Source: Nitrospirota bacterium
GTDB taxonomy: Bacteria > Nitrospirota > Nitrospiria > Nitrospirales > Nitrospiraceae
DNA: 64,000 nt
Reading direction: 5' to 3'
Assembly: GCA_026387665.1 (NCBI GenBank)
Contig: JAPLLG010000013.1
Location: forward strand, 372,001-436,000
In this document: piece after piece, positions 1 through 9,922 of the stretch
Numbering within the stretch: the first letter of the stretch is position 1
Layout of the letters: each line of letters opens with the position of its first letter
The notes under the pieces: generated by a model
Databases searched by the model: none
What the model was told of the DNA's origin: nothing
Seen by the model: only the letters and a program-made list of their open reading frames with translations
Position numbers and translations under genes: made by a program

Positions 1-1
1 G

Positions 2-217
2 GCCTTCAGACGAATTCAGGATTATCGCCGGGCCGTGGGGAAGCAAGTGAGCGTGAAGCTCCGGCAGCCGATTGACGGGCAGTGGCGTGTGGTCGGGCTG
101 TTGACGGAAGTGAATGAGCAGGGAGTGACGGTCGTGGTGAGCGATCCGCGCCCTGAGCGGACGGTTATCCTGGGGTTCGACTCGATCGCTGAAGCGCGTC
201 GCGTCGTCACGTTTTAG
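2..217 (+). CDS. rimP: Ribosome maturation factor RimP, C-terminal end (partial)
   Basis: The frame is open from the window edge to a TAG stop and reads as the end of RimP, which assists 30S subunit assembly. The stretch around residues 5-15 of the fragment (RRAVGKQVSVKL) matches the family pattern just before the C-terminal SH3-like barrel, and the rest (PIDGQWRVVGLL onward) is the barrel. The gene starts outside the window; the GTG at 35 is internal. rimP directly upstream of nusA and infB is the common bacterial order. A 7-bp hairpin (239-245 with 250-256) lies in the 83-bp gap before nusA. Confidence 0.85.
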   Translation, partial: AFRRIQDYRRAVGKQVSVKLRQPIDGQWRVVGLLTEVNEQGVTVVVSDPRPERTVILGFDSIAEARRVVTF

Positions 218-300
218 GCCGTACCGAAGTCGATCACCGCGGTAGCAGCCTACCGCCGCATTGGAGGGTGGCTGCAGGGGCAGTCGCCGGAGAGTGAACT

Positions 301-1464
301 ATGAATCGTGAATTAATTTCCGTCATCGACGAACTTGGCCGGTCAAAGGGCATCGAGAAAAGCCGCGTGATCGGCGCGATCGAAGCCGCCCTTCTCATGG
401 CTGCCAAGAAGCGTTTCGGGCAGGCTGAGAATATTCAGGTCGAGATTGACTCCAAGACCGGTGAGATTTCTGTCGTCTCGAAGAAGACCATCGTCGATAC
501 GGTCACTAATCCCAAAACCGAGGTGTCCCTTCAGGAAGCGCGCCAGTTCGACAGCGAGGCGGAGGTCGGGGATGAAATCGGGTCGCTGATCGAGATGAAC
601 GACTTGGGTCGGATTGCCGCCCAAACTGCCAAGCAGGTGATTTTCCAGAAGGTCCGTGAGGCCGAGTGGGAAGCGGTTCAAAAAGAATATTCGACGAGGC
701 AGGGCGATCTGGTCAACGGCATCATTCTCGGAATGGAGCGCCGGAACTACCTGGTGGATCTGGGTAAGACTGAGGCGGTCCTGCCGGTTCAGGAGCAGAT
801 CCCGCGGGAAACCTATCGTCGCGGCGACCGGGTCAAGGCCATGCTCCTGGAAGTACGCCGGACCCCGAAGGATGTGCAGGTTATTTTGACGCGGAGCCAT
901 CCGCAATTTGTCGCGAAGCTGTTTGAGCTGGAAGTGCCGGAAGTGCTCGAAAAGATCGTCGAGATCAAGTCCATTGTGCGGGAGCCTGGCGATCGGACGA
1001 AGATTGCCGTGACGTCGCGCGAGAAAGCGGTCGATCCGGTCGGGGCCTGCGTGGGAATCAAGGGGTCACGGGTTCAGGCGGTCGTTCGTGAGCTGCGCGG
1101 AGAGAAAATCGACATCATTACCTGGACCTCCGACCCGCGCGTCTTCATCGCGGAAGCTTTGAACCCTGCGAGTATTGAGAAGGTCGGCGTCGATGAAGAG
1201 AAGAAATCGGCGTTGGTCGTGGTGGCGGATTCCCAGCTGTCGCTCGCGATCGGGAAGAACGGCCAGAACGTGCGGTTGGCAGCCCGTCTGACCGGTTGGA
1301 AGATCGACATCATCAGCGCGACGGAATACGAAAAAGAAAAAGCCGAGCGGGATAAAGATATCAAGGCGGCGTTTGCAGAGGAAGCCGAGGCGCTGCACCA
1401 GCAACAAGAAGCCCGGGAACAGGAATTACAGGCCCGGGCAGAGTCGGAGTCGGATGCCGGGTAA
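301..1464 (+). CDS. nusA: Transcription termination/antitermination factor NusA
   Basis: NusA binds RNA polymerase and nascent RNA and controls pausing, termination and antitermination. The 387-residue protein has the N-terminal polymerase-binding domain (about 1-130), an S1 domain beginning near residue 134 ([10 protein letters not shown]) and two KH domains ([10 protein letters not shown] near 245; [13 protein letters not shown] near 316). After about residue 341 there is only a charged Lys/Glu tail, so the acidic repeats that extend the 495-residue E. coli protein are absent, as in many bacteria. ATG start 83 bp after rimP; infB follows after 23 bp, so these are co-transcribed. Confidence 0.96.
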   Translation: MNRELISVIDELGRSKGIEKSRVIGAIEAALLMAAKKRFGQAENIQVEIDSKTGEISVVSKKTIVDTVTNPKTEVSLQEARQFDSEAEVGDEIGSLIEMNDLGRIAAQTAKQVIFQKVREAEWEAVQKEYSTRQGDLVNGIILGMERRNYLVDLGKTEAVLPVQEQIPRETYRRGDRVKAMLLEVRRTPKDVQVILTRSHPQFVAKLFELEVPEVLEKIVEIKSIVREPGDRTKIAVTSREKAVDPVGACVGIKGSRVQAVVRELRGEKIDIITWTSDPRVFIAEALNPASIEKVGVDEEKKSALVVVADSQLSLAIGKNGQNVRLAARLTGWKIDIISATEYEKEKAERDKDIKAAFAEEAEALHQQQEAREQELQARAESESDAG

Positions 1465-1487
1465 AGAAGAACAGGTGTCAAATCCTC

Positions 1488-3998
1488 ATGCGCGTTTACG
1501 AATTGGCTAAGCAGCTCGGGATGGAAAATCGCGAACTCATTCCGGAATTGAAGCGGATGGGTGTCGCCGTCACATCGCACAGCAGTGCGTTGGATGACGA
1601 CGTGGTGCAAAAGGCGCTGGCGAAGCTCAGCTCGAAAGCGAAGGCTCCCGCGAAAGCGACGGGTAAGGCCACGGCGGGAGGCAAGGCTGGGGCGACCCAT
1701 GCCGCTCCGGTGGTTGAGGATGCCAAGGCCGATAAGCGCCGCATTCTGATCAAGCGCAAGCGTGACGATGAGGCTCCAGCCGAAGAGCCTGCATCCCTGC
1801 CCGCAGCGGAAACGGCCGAGACGAGTGGAGCGGTTGTCGATGCCCTTCACGTCAGCCCGCCTTCCGCGCATCCGGAAGTTGAGGCCCAGCGCGCGCCGCA
1901 TCCTGAACTGACGGTTATGTCGGAGCCGGTGCCTTTCGTCGGGACTGCGACCGTTCCGCCCCCACTGACTGCCGCCAAGCCCGCCATCGCGCCCAGCATC
2001 GATCTGACCGCCGGAAAAAAGAAAGCGCTCTCCCTTGAAGAGATTCAAGCCGAGGGTTTGAAGGAGAAGGCGAAGAAGGCTCGCAAGCCAGGCCGTACGC
2101 GGGAAGAGGAAGAGCTTCGTCTTCGCGAGGATGCCGCTCGCTGGCAGGACCTTCGCGCGATTCCATTACAGCAACGACGTGACGATCGCAGCAAGCACGT
2201 GCATCACGCCATGCCAGGGGAAGTCACGAAGCCGCGCCGGAAGGGCTTCAAGTTTGCACCCGGCATGACGGTGAAGGAGTTTGCCGAGCTGATCGGCCAA
2301 CGTCCGGCCGACATTATGCGCAAGTTGATGGATATGGGCCAGATGCTCACGTTCAATCAGACGATGAATGTGGACGCGGCCGTGATGATTGCAGAAGAGA
2401 ACGGGATCAAGCTCGATCTCTCGACGGAGAAGGTCGGGGAAGAGTTGTTGGAGTCCGTCGTGCAGACGGAGGAAGATGCCCAGCTTGAGTCGCGGCCGCC
2501 GGTCGTGACGATCATGGGCCACGTCGACCACGGCAAGACCTCGCTGCTCGATGCCATCAGGCAAACGAAGGTGGCGGAAGGCGAGGCCGGCGGAATTACG
2601 CAGCATATCGGCGCGTACACGGTGACGGTCCGCGGAAAGCAGGTCACGTTCCTGGACACGCCGGGTCACGAAGCCTTTACCGCCATGCGCGGTCGCGGCG
2701 CCAAGATTACCGATATCGTCATCCTGGTCGTGGCAGCGGACGATGGCGTGATGCCGCAAACGATTGAGGCGATCAATCATGCCAAGGCCGCATCCGTTCC
2801 GATTATTGTGGCCATCAATAAGATCGATAAGCCCGGCGCGAACGTCGATCGTGTCAAGAACGCCCTGTCCGAACATGGACTCATTTCCGAGTCCTGGGGC
2901 GGCGACACGATCATGGTTGAAGTGTCGGCCAAGGAAAAGACCGGCCTGGATACGTTGCTGGAAATGATTCTTTTGCAGTCCGAAGTGTTGGAACTCAAGG
3001 CGGACCCGCACCGGATGGCCAAGGGCGTTGTGGTGGAAGCCAAGCTGGAGCGAGGCCGTGGTCCGGTAGCGACGGTGCTGGTTCAGAGCGGGACCTTGCG
3101 CGTCGGCGATGTGTTCGTCGTTGGAGTATTTAGCGGGAAAGTGCGCGCGCTCATTACGCATACGGGAGCCAAGGTGATGGCGGCTGGTCCTTCCATCCCC
3201 GTCGAAGTGGCCGGGCTTCCCGGTGTGCCTTCTGCGGGCGATGTCTTCCAAGTTGTGAAGGATGAGCGGGTTGCGCGAGAGATCGCGGAAGATCGCGCCC
3301 ATAAACAGCGAACGACTGATTTGTCCGGGTCGGCGAAAGTCACCCTCGACGATTTGTTTGCCAAGATCAAAGAAGGCTCCGTGAAGGAGCTGGCATTGGT
3401 GATCAAGTCCGACGTTCAGGGGTCGGCTGAAGCCTTGACCGCCAGCGTCGAAAAGCTGGCGACCCCCGCAGTCAAGCTGCGCGTCATTCACAGCGGTGTG
3501 GGCGGGATCACGGAATCCGACGTGTTGCTGGCTTCCGCGTCGAACGCCATCGTGATCGGGTTCAATGTCAGGCCGGAGCCGAAGGCGTCCGCCCTGGCCG
3601 AACAGCAAGGCGTCGACATCCGCCAGTACACCATTATTTACGACGCGATGACCGAGATTAAGGCCGCGATGGAAGGGCTGCTTGAGCCGACGCTCAAGGA
3701 GCGGATTCTGGGACGGGCCGAGGTGCGGCAGGTCTTCACGGTGTCCAAGGCCGGCGTCATTGCCGGAGCCTATGTGGTGGACGGCACGATCAGCCGCGCG
3801 GCGGTCGGGGTCCGGGTGCTTCGCGACAATGTGGTGGTCTACGAAGGCAAGCTCGGGTCGTTGCGCCGCTTCAAGGACGATGTCCGCGAAGTGCAGCAGG
3901 GCTACGAATGCGGAATCAGCGTCGAGAATTTCAACGATATCAAGACCGGGGACATCATCGAAGCTTACGCGGTCGATAAGATCGCCGCAAAGCTGTAA
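1488..3998 (+). CDS. infB: Translation initiation factor IF-2
   Basis: IF-2 is the GTPase that brings initiator tRNA to the 30S subunit. The 836-residue protein has the small N-terminal IF2_N module ([16 protein letters not shown]), a long Ala/Lys/Pro/Glu-rich linker (about 50-240), a second IF2_N-like segment ([15 protein letters not shown]) and the G domain with G1 GHVDHGKTS near 344, G3 DTPGHEAF near 391 and G4 NKID near 444. Two beta-barrel domains around the IF-2 domain 3 complete the C-terminus. Length is typical. The open frames on the opposite strand here, up to 480 codons, are shadows. Confidence 0.97.
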   Translation: MRVYELAKQLGMENRELIPELKRMGVAVTSHSSALDDDVVQKALAKLSSKAKAPAKATGKATAGGKAGATHAAPVVEDAKADKRRILIKRKRDDEAPAEEPASLPAAETAETSGAVVDALHVSPPSAHPEVEAQRAPHPELTVMSEPVPFVGTATVPPPLTAAKPAIAPSIDLTAGKKKALSLEEIQAEGLKEKAKKARKPGRTREEEELRLREDAARWQDLRAIPLQQRRDDRSKHVHHAMPGEVTKPRRKGFKFAPGMTVKEFAELIGQRPADIMRKLMDMGQMLTFNQTMNVDAAVMIAEENGIKLDLSTEKVGEELLESVVQTEEDAQLESRPPVVTIMGHVDHGKTSLLDAIRQTKVAEGEAGGITQHIGAYTVTVRGKQVTFLDTPGHEAFTAMRGRGAKITDIVILVVAADDGVMPQTIEAINHAKAASVPIIVAINKIDKPGANVDRVKNALSEHGLISESWGGDTIMVEVSAKEKTGLDTLLEMILLQSEVLELKADPHRMAKGVVVEAKLERGRGPVATVLVQSGTLRVGDVFVVGVFSGKVRALITHTGAKVMAAGPSIPVEVAGLPGVPSAGDVFQVVKDERVAREIAEDRAHKQRTTDLSGSAKVTLDDLFAKIKEGSVKELALVIKSDVQGSAEALTASVEKLATPAVKLRVIHSGVGGITESDVLLASASNAIVIGFNVRPEPKASALAEQQGVDIRQYTIIYDAMTEIKAAMEGLLEPTLKERILGRAEVRQVFTVSKAGVIAGAYVVDGTISRAAVGVRVLRDNVVVYEGKLGSLRRFKDDVREVQQGYECGISVENFNDIKTGDIIEAYAVDKIAAKL

Positions 3999-4020
3999 GG
4001 CGTGAGTCTGCCCTGTGGGT

Positions 4021-4302
4021 ATGATCGTCGGGCTCTGTACGGTCGAATTGTTCTTTCCAGAAAGTCAGTCGCTGAAGGACAAGCGGCAGGTGCTGTTGAG
4101 TTTGAAAGATCGCTTGCGGGAGAAGTTCAACCTGTCCGTTGCCGAGGTGGATGGGCAGGACCTGTGGCAGAAGGCTGTGTTAGGGCTGGCCTGCGTGGCC
4201 AACGACGGCCGATACGTCAACCAGGTTTGTGATCAGGCGCTGAATCTGATTCGGAGCGTCCCGACGGTGAAAATCGTCCAGTCGAGAGTGGAACTGTTGT
4301 GA
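4021..4302 (+). CDS. YlxP/DUF503 family protein
   Basis: A 93-residue protein of the DUF503 (YlxP) family, recognisable from the opening MIVGLCTVELFFPES, the SLKDKRQVLLSLKDRL helix and the VAEVDGQDLWQKAVLG core. The family almost always lies between infB and rbfA, as here, and is presumed to be linked to ribosome assembly, but its biochemical role is not established. A GTG two codons upstream (4015) is an alternative start. The stop overlaps the GTG start of rbfA (GTGA), indicating translational coupling. Confidence 0.88.
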   Translation: MIVGLCTVELFFPESQSLKDKRQVLLSLKDRLREKFNLSVAEVDGQDLWQKAVLGLACVANDGRYVNQVCDQALNLIRSVPTVKIVQSRVELL

Positions 4303-4724
4303 CGGCGGCATGCCCGGTGGAGTGCACGGTGGCCAAGACGGGATATAATCGGGCCGATCGTGTCGCGGATCAAGTTCGCATGGAAGTGGCCGACATCCTC
4401 ATGCGGAAGATCAAGGATCCGCGCGTGCAGGCTGTGACCGTGACCGACGTCACGTTGACCAGCGATCTGCGGATCGCCCGCGTGTATGTGACGACCATGG
4501 GCACGAAAGAGGAAGAGAAGCAGGTCCTCGTCGGGCTGGAGCAGGCCAGCGGGTTTATTCGCGGCGAGCTCGGTCGGCGGCTTTCGCTCCGGTATCTTCC
4601 GGAAATCGTGTTTGCAATGGATGTCAGCGGGCCAAGGGGCGATCGCGTGTTGAAACTGTTGGACGAACTCCACGTGAATACGGAGGCCGAGGGCGGCTCG
4701 TCCGACGAGCAGCCGAGTTCGTAG
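4299..4724 (+). CDS. rbfA: 30S ribosome-binding factor RbfA
   Basis: RbfA is a small KH-like protein needed for 16S rRNA maturation and cold adaptation. Family signatures are RVADQVRMEVADILMRKIKDPRV and the later DLRIARVYV strand, with FIRGELGRRLSLRYLPEI in the second half. The 141-residue form from GTG 4299 carries a short non-conserved leader; the GTG at 4329 (VAKTGYNRADR) is also possible. The gene sits in the standard infB-ylxP-rbfA-truB order. Confidence 0.94.
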   Translation: MTAACPVECTVAKTGYNRADRVADQVRMEVADILMRKIKDPRVQAVTVTDVTLTSDLRIARVYVTTMGTKEEEKQVLVGLEQASGFIRGELGRRLSLRYLPEIVFAMDVSGPRGDRVLKLLDELHVNTEAEGGSSDEQPSS

Positions 4725-4734
4725 CGTCGGGGAC

Positions 4735-5688
4735 GTGATGATGGATCTCGCACAGAGCTGCGCCGTTGCCGATGGCGTGCTGATCATCAAGAAGGAAGCG
4801 GGCTGGACCTCCCACGATGTCGTGGCAAAGGTGCGGCATCTTCTCGGTGGTGTGAAGGTCGGTCATGCCGGGACGCTCGATCCTGCCGCAACGGGCGTGT
4901 TGCCCGTGCTCATCGGCAAGGGAACCCGTATTGCTGAATATCTGGTGGAGTGGGACAAAGAATATCGCGCCGTGCTGCGCCTCGGTGACACCACCGACAC
5001 GCAGGATGCGACGGGAACGGTTCTGGCGAGTCAGGCGACCGATCAGGTGACGGAGGCGGCGATCCATGAGGCGGTCGGCCGGTTCCGTGGGCCGATCGAG
5101 CAAATGCCTCCGATGTATTCCGCGGTGAAAATCGCCGGGGTTCCTCTATACAAGTCCGCTCGCGCGGGCAAAACGATTGCACGGGACGCGCGAACCATCG
5201 TCATCCATACCCTTGAGGTGTTGGCGATCGAGGGGCGGGATGTGACGTTGCGTGTCGTCTGCTCCAAAGGAACCTATATCCGGACGCTCTGTGCGGACAT
5301 CGGCGCCGTGTTAGGTGTCGGCGGCCACATGCTGGCGCTGGAGCGAAGGCGAGTCGGCCCCTTGACGATCGAGCGGGCCCTGACGGTGGATGAGGTGGTC
5401 ACGCGTCATGCCCTCGGCCGGTTGGGAGACGATTTGTTGTCGATGGATCTGGCGTTGAGCCAGTTGCCGGTTGCGGTGGTGGACGAGCAGACCGCCGATC
5501 GCGTCGGGCATGGCGCTCCGGTGCCTCTTGCGAAGATCCTTCGGTGGGAAGGGGCGGCCGCTGGCGAGCGTCGCTCGCACGAGCCGGTCCGTATCCACGA
5601 TAGCGCCGGCCGGTTGGTCGCAATCGGGAAATGTCCGGAAGTTTCGGGAGATGCACTCAAGGTTGAGAAGGTGTTCAGCGATCAATAG
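4735..5688 (+). CDS. truB: tRNA pseudouridine(55) synthase TruB
   Basis: TruB isomerises U55 of the tRNA T-loop to pseudouridine. The family pattern GVLIIKKEAGWTSHDVV leads to the catalytic segment VGHAGTLDPAATGVLPVL, which contains the active-site Asp of the GTLDP motif. The substrate-binding KGTYIRTL motif is present near residue 180. At 317 residues it is a full TruB with a C-terminal PUA-like extension. The start is ambiguous among GTG 4735, ATG 4738 and ATG 4741, all directly after a G-rich stretch. It is co-transcribed with rbfA and probably rpsO. Confidence 0.96.
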   Translation: MMMDLAQSCAVADGVLIIKKEAGWTSHDVVAKVRHLLGGVKVGHAGTLDPAATGVLPVLIGKGTRIAEYLVEWDKEYRAVLRLGDTTDTQDATGTVLASQATDQVTEAAIHEAVGRFRGPIEQMPPMYSAVKIAGVPLYKSARAGKTIARDARTIVIHTLEVLAIEGRDVTLRVVCSKGTYIRTLCADIGAVLGVGGHMLALERRRVGPLTIERALTVDEVVTRHALGRLGDDLLSMDLALSQLPVAVVDEQTADRVGHGAPVPLAKILRWEGAAAGERRSHEPVRIHDSAGRLVAIGKCPEVSGDALKVEKVFSDQ

Positions 5689-5737
5689 TACGATCCTCCG
5701 TTACGGATGAAGGAAAGGAATAGGAAGGAAGGAACCC

Positions 5738-6007
5738 ATGGCATTACTTAAAGAAGCAAAGACCGAGTTGATCAAGCAGTATCGGCAGCATGAGACGGAT
5801 TCCGGTTCTCCGGAAGTCCAGATCGCGGTGCTCACCACCCGGATCACGTATTTGACGGAGCATTTCAAGCTCCACAAGAAAGATCACCATTCGCGACGTG
5901 GCCTCCTGCTTTTGGTCGGCCGCCGTCGTCGTTTGCTCGATTATCTTCGTGGTGTCAGCGATGCCCGGTACCGTGCTGTGATCGAGCGATTGGGCATCAG
6001 AAAGTAG
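5738..6007 (+). CDS. rpsO: 30S ribosomal protein S15
   Basis: An 89-residue S15, the normal length, with the characteristic [20 protein letters not shown] core and the [21 protein letters not shown] rRNA-binding helix. A purine-rich ribosome-binding site (GGAAGGAA) lies just before the ATG. truB-rpsO-pnp is a conserved order. The 208-bp gap to pnp carries two structured segments, which recalls E. coli, where rpsO and pnp are separated by a processing site. Confidence 0.98.
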   Translation: MALLKEAKTELIKQYRQHETDSGSPEVQIAVLTTRITYLTEHFKLHKKDHHSRRGLLLLVGRRRRLLDYLRGVSDARYRAVIERLGIRK

Positions 6008-6017
6008 TATCCCGTCT

Positions 6018-6045
6018 CGCTGTCGCGCCAGGGGGCGCCACAGCG
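6018..6045 (+). promoter_or_regulatory. Hairpin downstream of rpsO
   Basis: CGCTGT at 6018-6023 pairs with ACAGCG at 6040-6045, and GCGCC 6025-6029 pairs with GGCGC 6034-6038, giving an 11-bp stem with one internal mismatch. No T-run follows, so it is more likely an mRNA processing or stability element at the end of rpsO than a terminator. Confidence 0.5.
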
Positions 6046-6083
6046 GGCAGTAGTTGTCAGTCGCACAGGTGAACACGGATATA

Positions 6084-6172
6084 GGCTTACGCCAAGTGCA
6101 AAGTTAAAGGTGAAAGGGTGAGTTTTCATTCATTTTTAATTTTACATTTTGAATTTGAACTTGGCGTAAGCC
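6084..6172. repeat. 89-bp palindrome with 7-bp periodic arms between rpsO and pnp
   Basis: GGCTTACGCCAAGT (6084-6097) is the exact reverse complement of ACTTGGCGTAAGCC (6159-6172). The interior is AT-rich and built from 7-bp steps: GTGCAAA and GTTAAAG at 6096-6109 continue for two more units. On the right side units such as CATTTTT and AATTTTA run from 6131 to about 6158. The arms therefore keep imperfect complementarity throughout. It could fold as a long hairpin in the rpsO-pnp transcript, where E. coli carries an RNase III site, or be a small mobile palindromic element. Confidence 0.7.
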
Positions 6173-6215
6173 CATCTCTGTGGGCATCTGTGGGGCCTAA
6201 CCAGAGGAGAGACAG

Positions 6216-8333
6216 ATGGTACACACAGTTGAAATAGAGGTTGCCGGTCGCATCCTGCGACTTGAGACCGGTCGTGTCGCACGACAGGCAGACGGTTCGA
6301 TTTGGGCCACGTACGGCGATACCGTTGTGTTGGCGACAGCCGTTGCCTCACAGGTCGCCAAGCCCGGCATCGACTTCCTGCCCCTCACGGTCGATTATCA
6401 GGAAAAATCCTTCGCAGCAGGAAAGATCCCCGGCGGATATTTCAAGCGGGAAGCGCGCCCCTCTGAAAAGGCCGTGCTGACCAGCCGGCAGATCGATCGG
6501 GGGCTCCGTCCGCTATTCCCTGAAGGCTATTACTTCGAGACCCAAGTCATCGCGTCAGTCCTTTCAGCCGATCAGACCGGCTCGTCCGACATCCTCGCCA
6601 TCATCGCGTCTTCTGCGGCCCTGACCGTTTCGAACATCCCCTTCGATAATCCGATCGCTGGCGTGAGGATTGGTCGGTTGGATGGCAAGTTCGTGGTCAA
6701 TCCAGATCTTGAGACGGTCGCGAAGAGCGAGTTGCACCTCGTCGTGGCGGGAACGGCCGATGCGGTCATGATGGTTGAAGCAGGGGCGAACGAATTGTCC
6801 GAAGCCATCATGCTAGCGGCGATCGAACTCGCCCATGCCGAGATCAAGAAGATTGTGGCCAAGATTCGCGAGCTGCAAGCCCTCGCCGGCAAGCCTAAGC
6901 GGAAGGTGGCGAAGGAGCAGATCGACGAGGCGTTGGCCGCTCAAGTGAAGGCCTTGGTCGCGCAGGGGATCCGCGATGCCATCATGATTCCGAACAAAGC
7001 GGCCCGGCAGGAGAAGTTGGACGAGGTCAAGGGCAACGCCGTTCAGAAACTGAAGAATGCGGAAGATCCCAATCGGGAACGGCATGTCAAGCTGGTGTTC
7101 CATGAACTGGAATATACGGAAGTCCGGAACATGATCCTGGAGAAGGGTTCGCGAGCGGATGGACGGGGCCCGGCTGATATTCGCCAGATCACCTGCGAAG
7201 TCAGCGCGTTGCCGCGGACGCATGGCTCTGCGATCTTCACCAGAGGCGAGACTCAGAGTTTGGCCGTGGTCACATTGGGAACTGCGGACGACGAGCAGCG
7301 GATCGATGCGTTGGAAGGGGAGTACATGAGGACGTTCATGCTCCATTACAACTTCCCGCCGTTCAGCGTCGGCGAGGCGCGGCCGCTTCGCTCACCGGGA
7401 CGCCGGGAAGTGGGCCATGGAGCCTTGGCGGAACGGGCATTGGCCCCGGTGATTCCGAGCAAGGAAGCCTTCCCCTATACGCTTCGCATCGTGTCCGACA
7501 TTCTCGAATCCAACGGGTCCTCGTCGATGGCGACCGTCTGTGGCGGGAGTCTCGCGTTGATGGATGCCGGCGTGCCGGTCAGCAAAGCCGTGGCCGGGAT
7601 CGCGATGGGATTGATCAAGGAAGGCGACCGGGTCATGATCCTCTCCGATATTCTCGGACTGGAAGACCACCTGGGCGACATGGACTTCAAGGTCTGCGGC
7701 ACCAGGCAGGGCGTGACAGCCTTGCAGATGGATATCAAAATCGGCGGCATTACGTCGGCCTTGATGCAGAAGGCTTTGGAACAGGCGAGGGCCGGTCGTT
7801 TGCATATTCTGGGTTGTATGGAGAAAGCGCTTCAAGCGCCGAGGACGACTCTATCGGCCTATGCGCCACGGATTTTCACGATGAAGGTGAAGCAGGACAA
7901 GATCCGCGAGATCATCGGGCCGGGCGGCAAAACGATTCGCGGCATCATTGCCGATTGCGGAGTCAAAATTAACGTCGATGACAGCGGCACCGTGACGATC
8001 GCGTCGGTCGACGGCGCTTCGGCCGAAAAGGCCAAGGGCATGATCAACCGGATTACCGAAGAAGTCGAGATCGGGAAGATCTACATGGGCACGGTCCGGA
8101 AGATCATGGACTTCGGCGCCTTTGTCGAGGTCCTTCCCGGGACCGACGGATTAGTGCATATCTCGCAGCTGGCGCATCATCGGGTCCAAGCGGTATCCGA
8201 CGAGGTGAAGGAAGGGGATCAAATCCTGGTGAAGGTCATGGAAGTGGACCGTCAAGGGAAGATCCGCCTCAGCCGCAAGGAAGCCATGCCGGCTCCGGCC
8301 GAGGGCGCAACCTCTGGTCCGTCTGCCGGGTAA
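6216..8333 (+). CDS. pnp: Polyribonucleotide nucleotidyltransferase (PNPase)
   Basis: PNPase degrades RNA 3' to 5' by phosphorolysis and is a degradosome component in many bacteria. The 705-residue length is typical. Visible are the first RNase PH domain ([20 protein letters not shown]), the alpha-helical linker, the second RNase PH domain ([30 protein letters not shown]), a KH domain ([15 protein letters not shown] near 562) and a C-terminal S1 domain ([15 protein letters not shown] near 622). The ATG is set by an AGAGGAGAG ribosome-binding site 8 bp upstream. The palindromic leader may take part in autoregulation; this is inference. Confidence 0.98.
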   Translation: MVHTVEIEVAGRILRLETGRVARQADGSIWATYGDTVVLATAVASQVAKPGIDFLPLTVDYQEKSFAAGKIPGGYFKREARPSEKAVLTSRQIDRGLRPLFPEGYYFETQVIASVLSADQTGSSDILAIIASSAALTVSNIPFDNPIAGVRIGRLDGKFVVNPDLETVAKSELHLVVAGTADAVMMVEAGANELSEAIMLAAIELAHAEIKKIVAKIRELQALAGKPKRKVAKEQIDEALAAQVKALVAQGIRDAIMIPNKAARQEKLDEVKGNAVQKLKNAEDPNRERHVKLVFHELEYTEVRNMILEKGSRADGRGPADIRQITCEVSALPRTHGSAIFTRGETQSLAVVTLGTADDEQRIDALEGEYMRTFMLHYNFPPFSVGEARPLRSPGRREVGHGALAERALAPVIPSKEAFPYTLRIVSDILESNGSSSMATVCGGSLALMDAGVPVSKAVAGIAMGLIKEGDRVMILSDILGLEDHLGDMDFKVCGTRQGVTALQMDIKIGGITSALMQKALEQARAGRLHILGCMEKALQAPRTTLSAYAPRIFTMKVKQDKIREIIGPGGKTIRGIIADCGVKINVDDSGTVTIASVDGASAEKAKGMINRITEEVEIGKIYMGTVRKIMDFGAFVEVLPGTDGLVHISQLAHHRVQAVSDEVKEGDQILVKVMEVDRQGKIRLSRKEAMPAPAEGATSGPSAG

Positions 8334-8338
8334 CCGTC

Positions 8339-9592
8339 TTGTATCGCAAGCTCGTCCTGGACAACGGGGTGCGGGTCGTCACTGAACGGATGCCGACATT
8401 GAAGTCGGTCACCGTCGGTGTATGGGTCAACACCGGGTCGCGGGACGAGCAGCCTTCCCAAGCAGGCTATTCCCACTTTATCGAGCACATGCTCTTTAAG
8501 GGAACGCGCACACGTTCCTCCGCCGAGATCTCGCGTGAAATCGACGCGCTCGGCGGAGAGATGAATGCCTTCACGTCGCGGGAGACGACGACCTATTACG
8601 TGAAGGTGCTGGACCAGCAACTGCACCGTGCGCTCGAACTCCTCTCCGATCTGTTCCACCATTCCCGTTTCGCCCCCAAAGATATCGAAAAAGAAAAGCA
8701 GGTCGTTCTGGAAGAGATCCGCATGGTCCAGGACGATCCCGAAGATCTCGTGCAAGAGCTCCATATGGGCCAAGTGCTGGGGCGTCATCCGCTCGGCCGG
8801 TCGATTCTCGGTCGCGAGAAGACGATCCGGGGGCTGCGCCGCCAGGATCTGCTGGACTATCGAGAGACTTACTACGAGCCAGGCCAGACCGTGCTGTCGA
8901 TTGCCGGAAACTTTAAGCAGACCGAGCTGGATGGCATGGTCGCGAAGTATTTCGGCAAGGGCCGAGCCGCAAAGGCAATCCACGCCAATGGCCGTCGTCC
9001 TCCTGAAGTGCATGGCGGTGTCGTGCTGAAGAAGAAGAAGTTGGAGCAGGTTCATCTCTGCCTCGGGCTCAAGGGCGTGCCGGCCGGACATAAGGATCGG
9101 TATGCCCTCTACGCGCTCAACAGCGTGCTGGGCGGCAGTGTGAGTTCGCGATTATTCCAGGAAGTCCGAGAAAAGCGGGGACTCGTCTATTCGATCTATT
9201 CCTATCTGGCCGGCTATTCGGACGGCGGCATGATCACCGTCTATGCGGCGACCAGACCCAAAGAGGTAGATCGTGTGGTGGATCTCGTCTGCCGTGAAAT
9301 TAGACGGATCGGGAGCAAGGGCATCGGCGGAAAAGAACTTGAGCAGGCGAAGACTCAGATGAAGGGGAGCCTGATGTTGAGTTTGGAGAGTTCGCATAGC
9401 CGCATGAGCAAATTAGCGAAGGACGAACTCATCTATGGGAAGCATACATCGCTGGACGACATGCTGGCCCATATCGATCGCGTGAGCGAAGAGCAGATGT
9501 TCAATGTCGGTCGTCAATTTTTCAAACTGGACTCGCTCGCAATCACCGGATTAGGGCCTCTCGCGCCCCGCACACTTCAGTCCTACAGATGA
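8339..9592 (+). CDS. M16 family zinc metallopeptidase (processing-peptidase-like)
   Basis: A 417-residue single-unit M16 (insulinase/MPP-type) peptidase. The inverted zinc motif HFIEH spans residues 46-50 (H46, E49, H50), and the downstream Glu ligand lies in the conserved EKEKQVVLEEIRMVQDDP segment. The C-terminal half has the usual M16 fold, including LNSVLGGSVSSRLFQEVREKRGLVYSIYSY. It starts at TTG 8339, five bases after pnp, and the pairing pnp-M16 is common in bacteria. There is no signal peptide, so it is probably cytoplasmic. The substrate is unknown. Confidence 0.93.
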   Translation: MYRKLVLDNGVRVVTERMPTLKSVTVGVWVNTGSRDEQPSQAGYSHFIEHMLFKGTRTRSSAEISREIDALGGEMNAFTSRETTTYYVKVLDQQLHRALELLSDLFHHSRFAPKDIEKEKQVVLEEIRMVQDDPEDLVQELHMGQVLGRHPLGRSILGREKTIRGLRRQDLLDYRETYYEPGQTVLSIAGNFKQTELDGMVAKYFGKGRAAKAIHANGRRPPEVHGGVVLKKKKLEQVHLCLGLKGVPAGHKDRYALYALNSVLGGSVSSRLFQEVREKRGLVYSIYSYLAGYSDGGMITVYAATRPKEVDRVVDLVCREIRRIGSKGIGGKELEQAKTQMKGSLMLSLESSHSRMSKLAKDELIYGKHTSLDDMLAHIDRVSEEQMFNVGRQFFKLDSLAITGLGPLAPRTLQSYR

Positions 9593-9922
9593 GAATTTTC
9601 TAATAGACGAGTGTGCGGCGCTGAAAATTACGGAAAAGTTAGAGCCGTATAATAATCACAACTAATTGATTCGAAAATGAATTAAGCTAAAAATTCAAAG
9701 TTATCAACAGGGAAAACATTTCCTTGACAGGTTTTCGTGATTTCAGTACCATGACCGAGCTTTTTGACAACGATTCTCAGTCGAGAGATTCAACGAGATA
9801 GCAGAGCCCATTACTCGTGGTTGATTAAAGAATCTCTGAAATAGTTTTTACGGTGTCATCGTTCTTAACTAGTGTTCATCGGTTATTGTGGTTGTTACTT
9901 TTTATGTAAGGAGGGACTAGGT
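9593..9922 (+). other. 330-bp AT-rich intergenic leader
   Basis: This gap is clearly richer in A+T than its surroundings. It holds a promoter-like pair (9724-9752) and, downstream, an 8-bp inverted repeat AGAGATTC/GAATCTCT (9784-9791 and 9830-9837) that would form part of a roughly 165-nt untranslated leader for the exported-protein pair. No open frame with coding character was seen. Confidence 0.6.
9724..9752 (+). promoter_or_regulatory. Candidate sigma-70 promoter for the exported-protein pair
   Basis: A consensus -35 TTGACA (9724-9729) is followed after 17 bp by TACCAT (9747-9752), four of six matches to the -10 consensus. A second TTGACA at 9764-9769 lacks a good -10 box. The expected start near 9759 would give a long leader. 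Confidence 0.5.

Noticed and set aside
239-256. Small hairpin before nusA considered as a terminator
   Set aside because: Seven-bp stem without a T-run in the middle of a conserved operon; too weak to call.
2166-3608. 480-codon open frame on the minus strand opposite infB
   Set aside because: It lies wholly over the infB GTPase coding sequence and reads as a codon-shadow protein rich in His, Arg and Gln with no recognisable domain.
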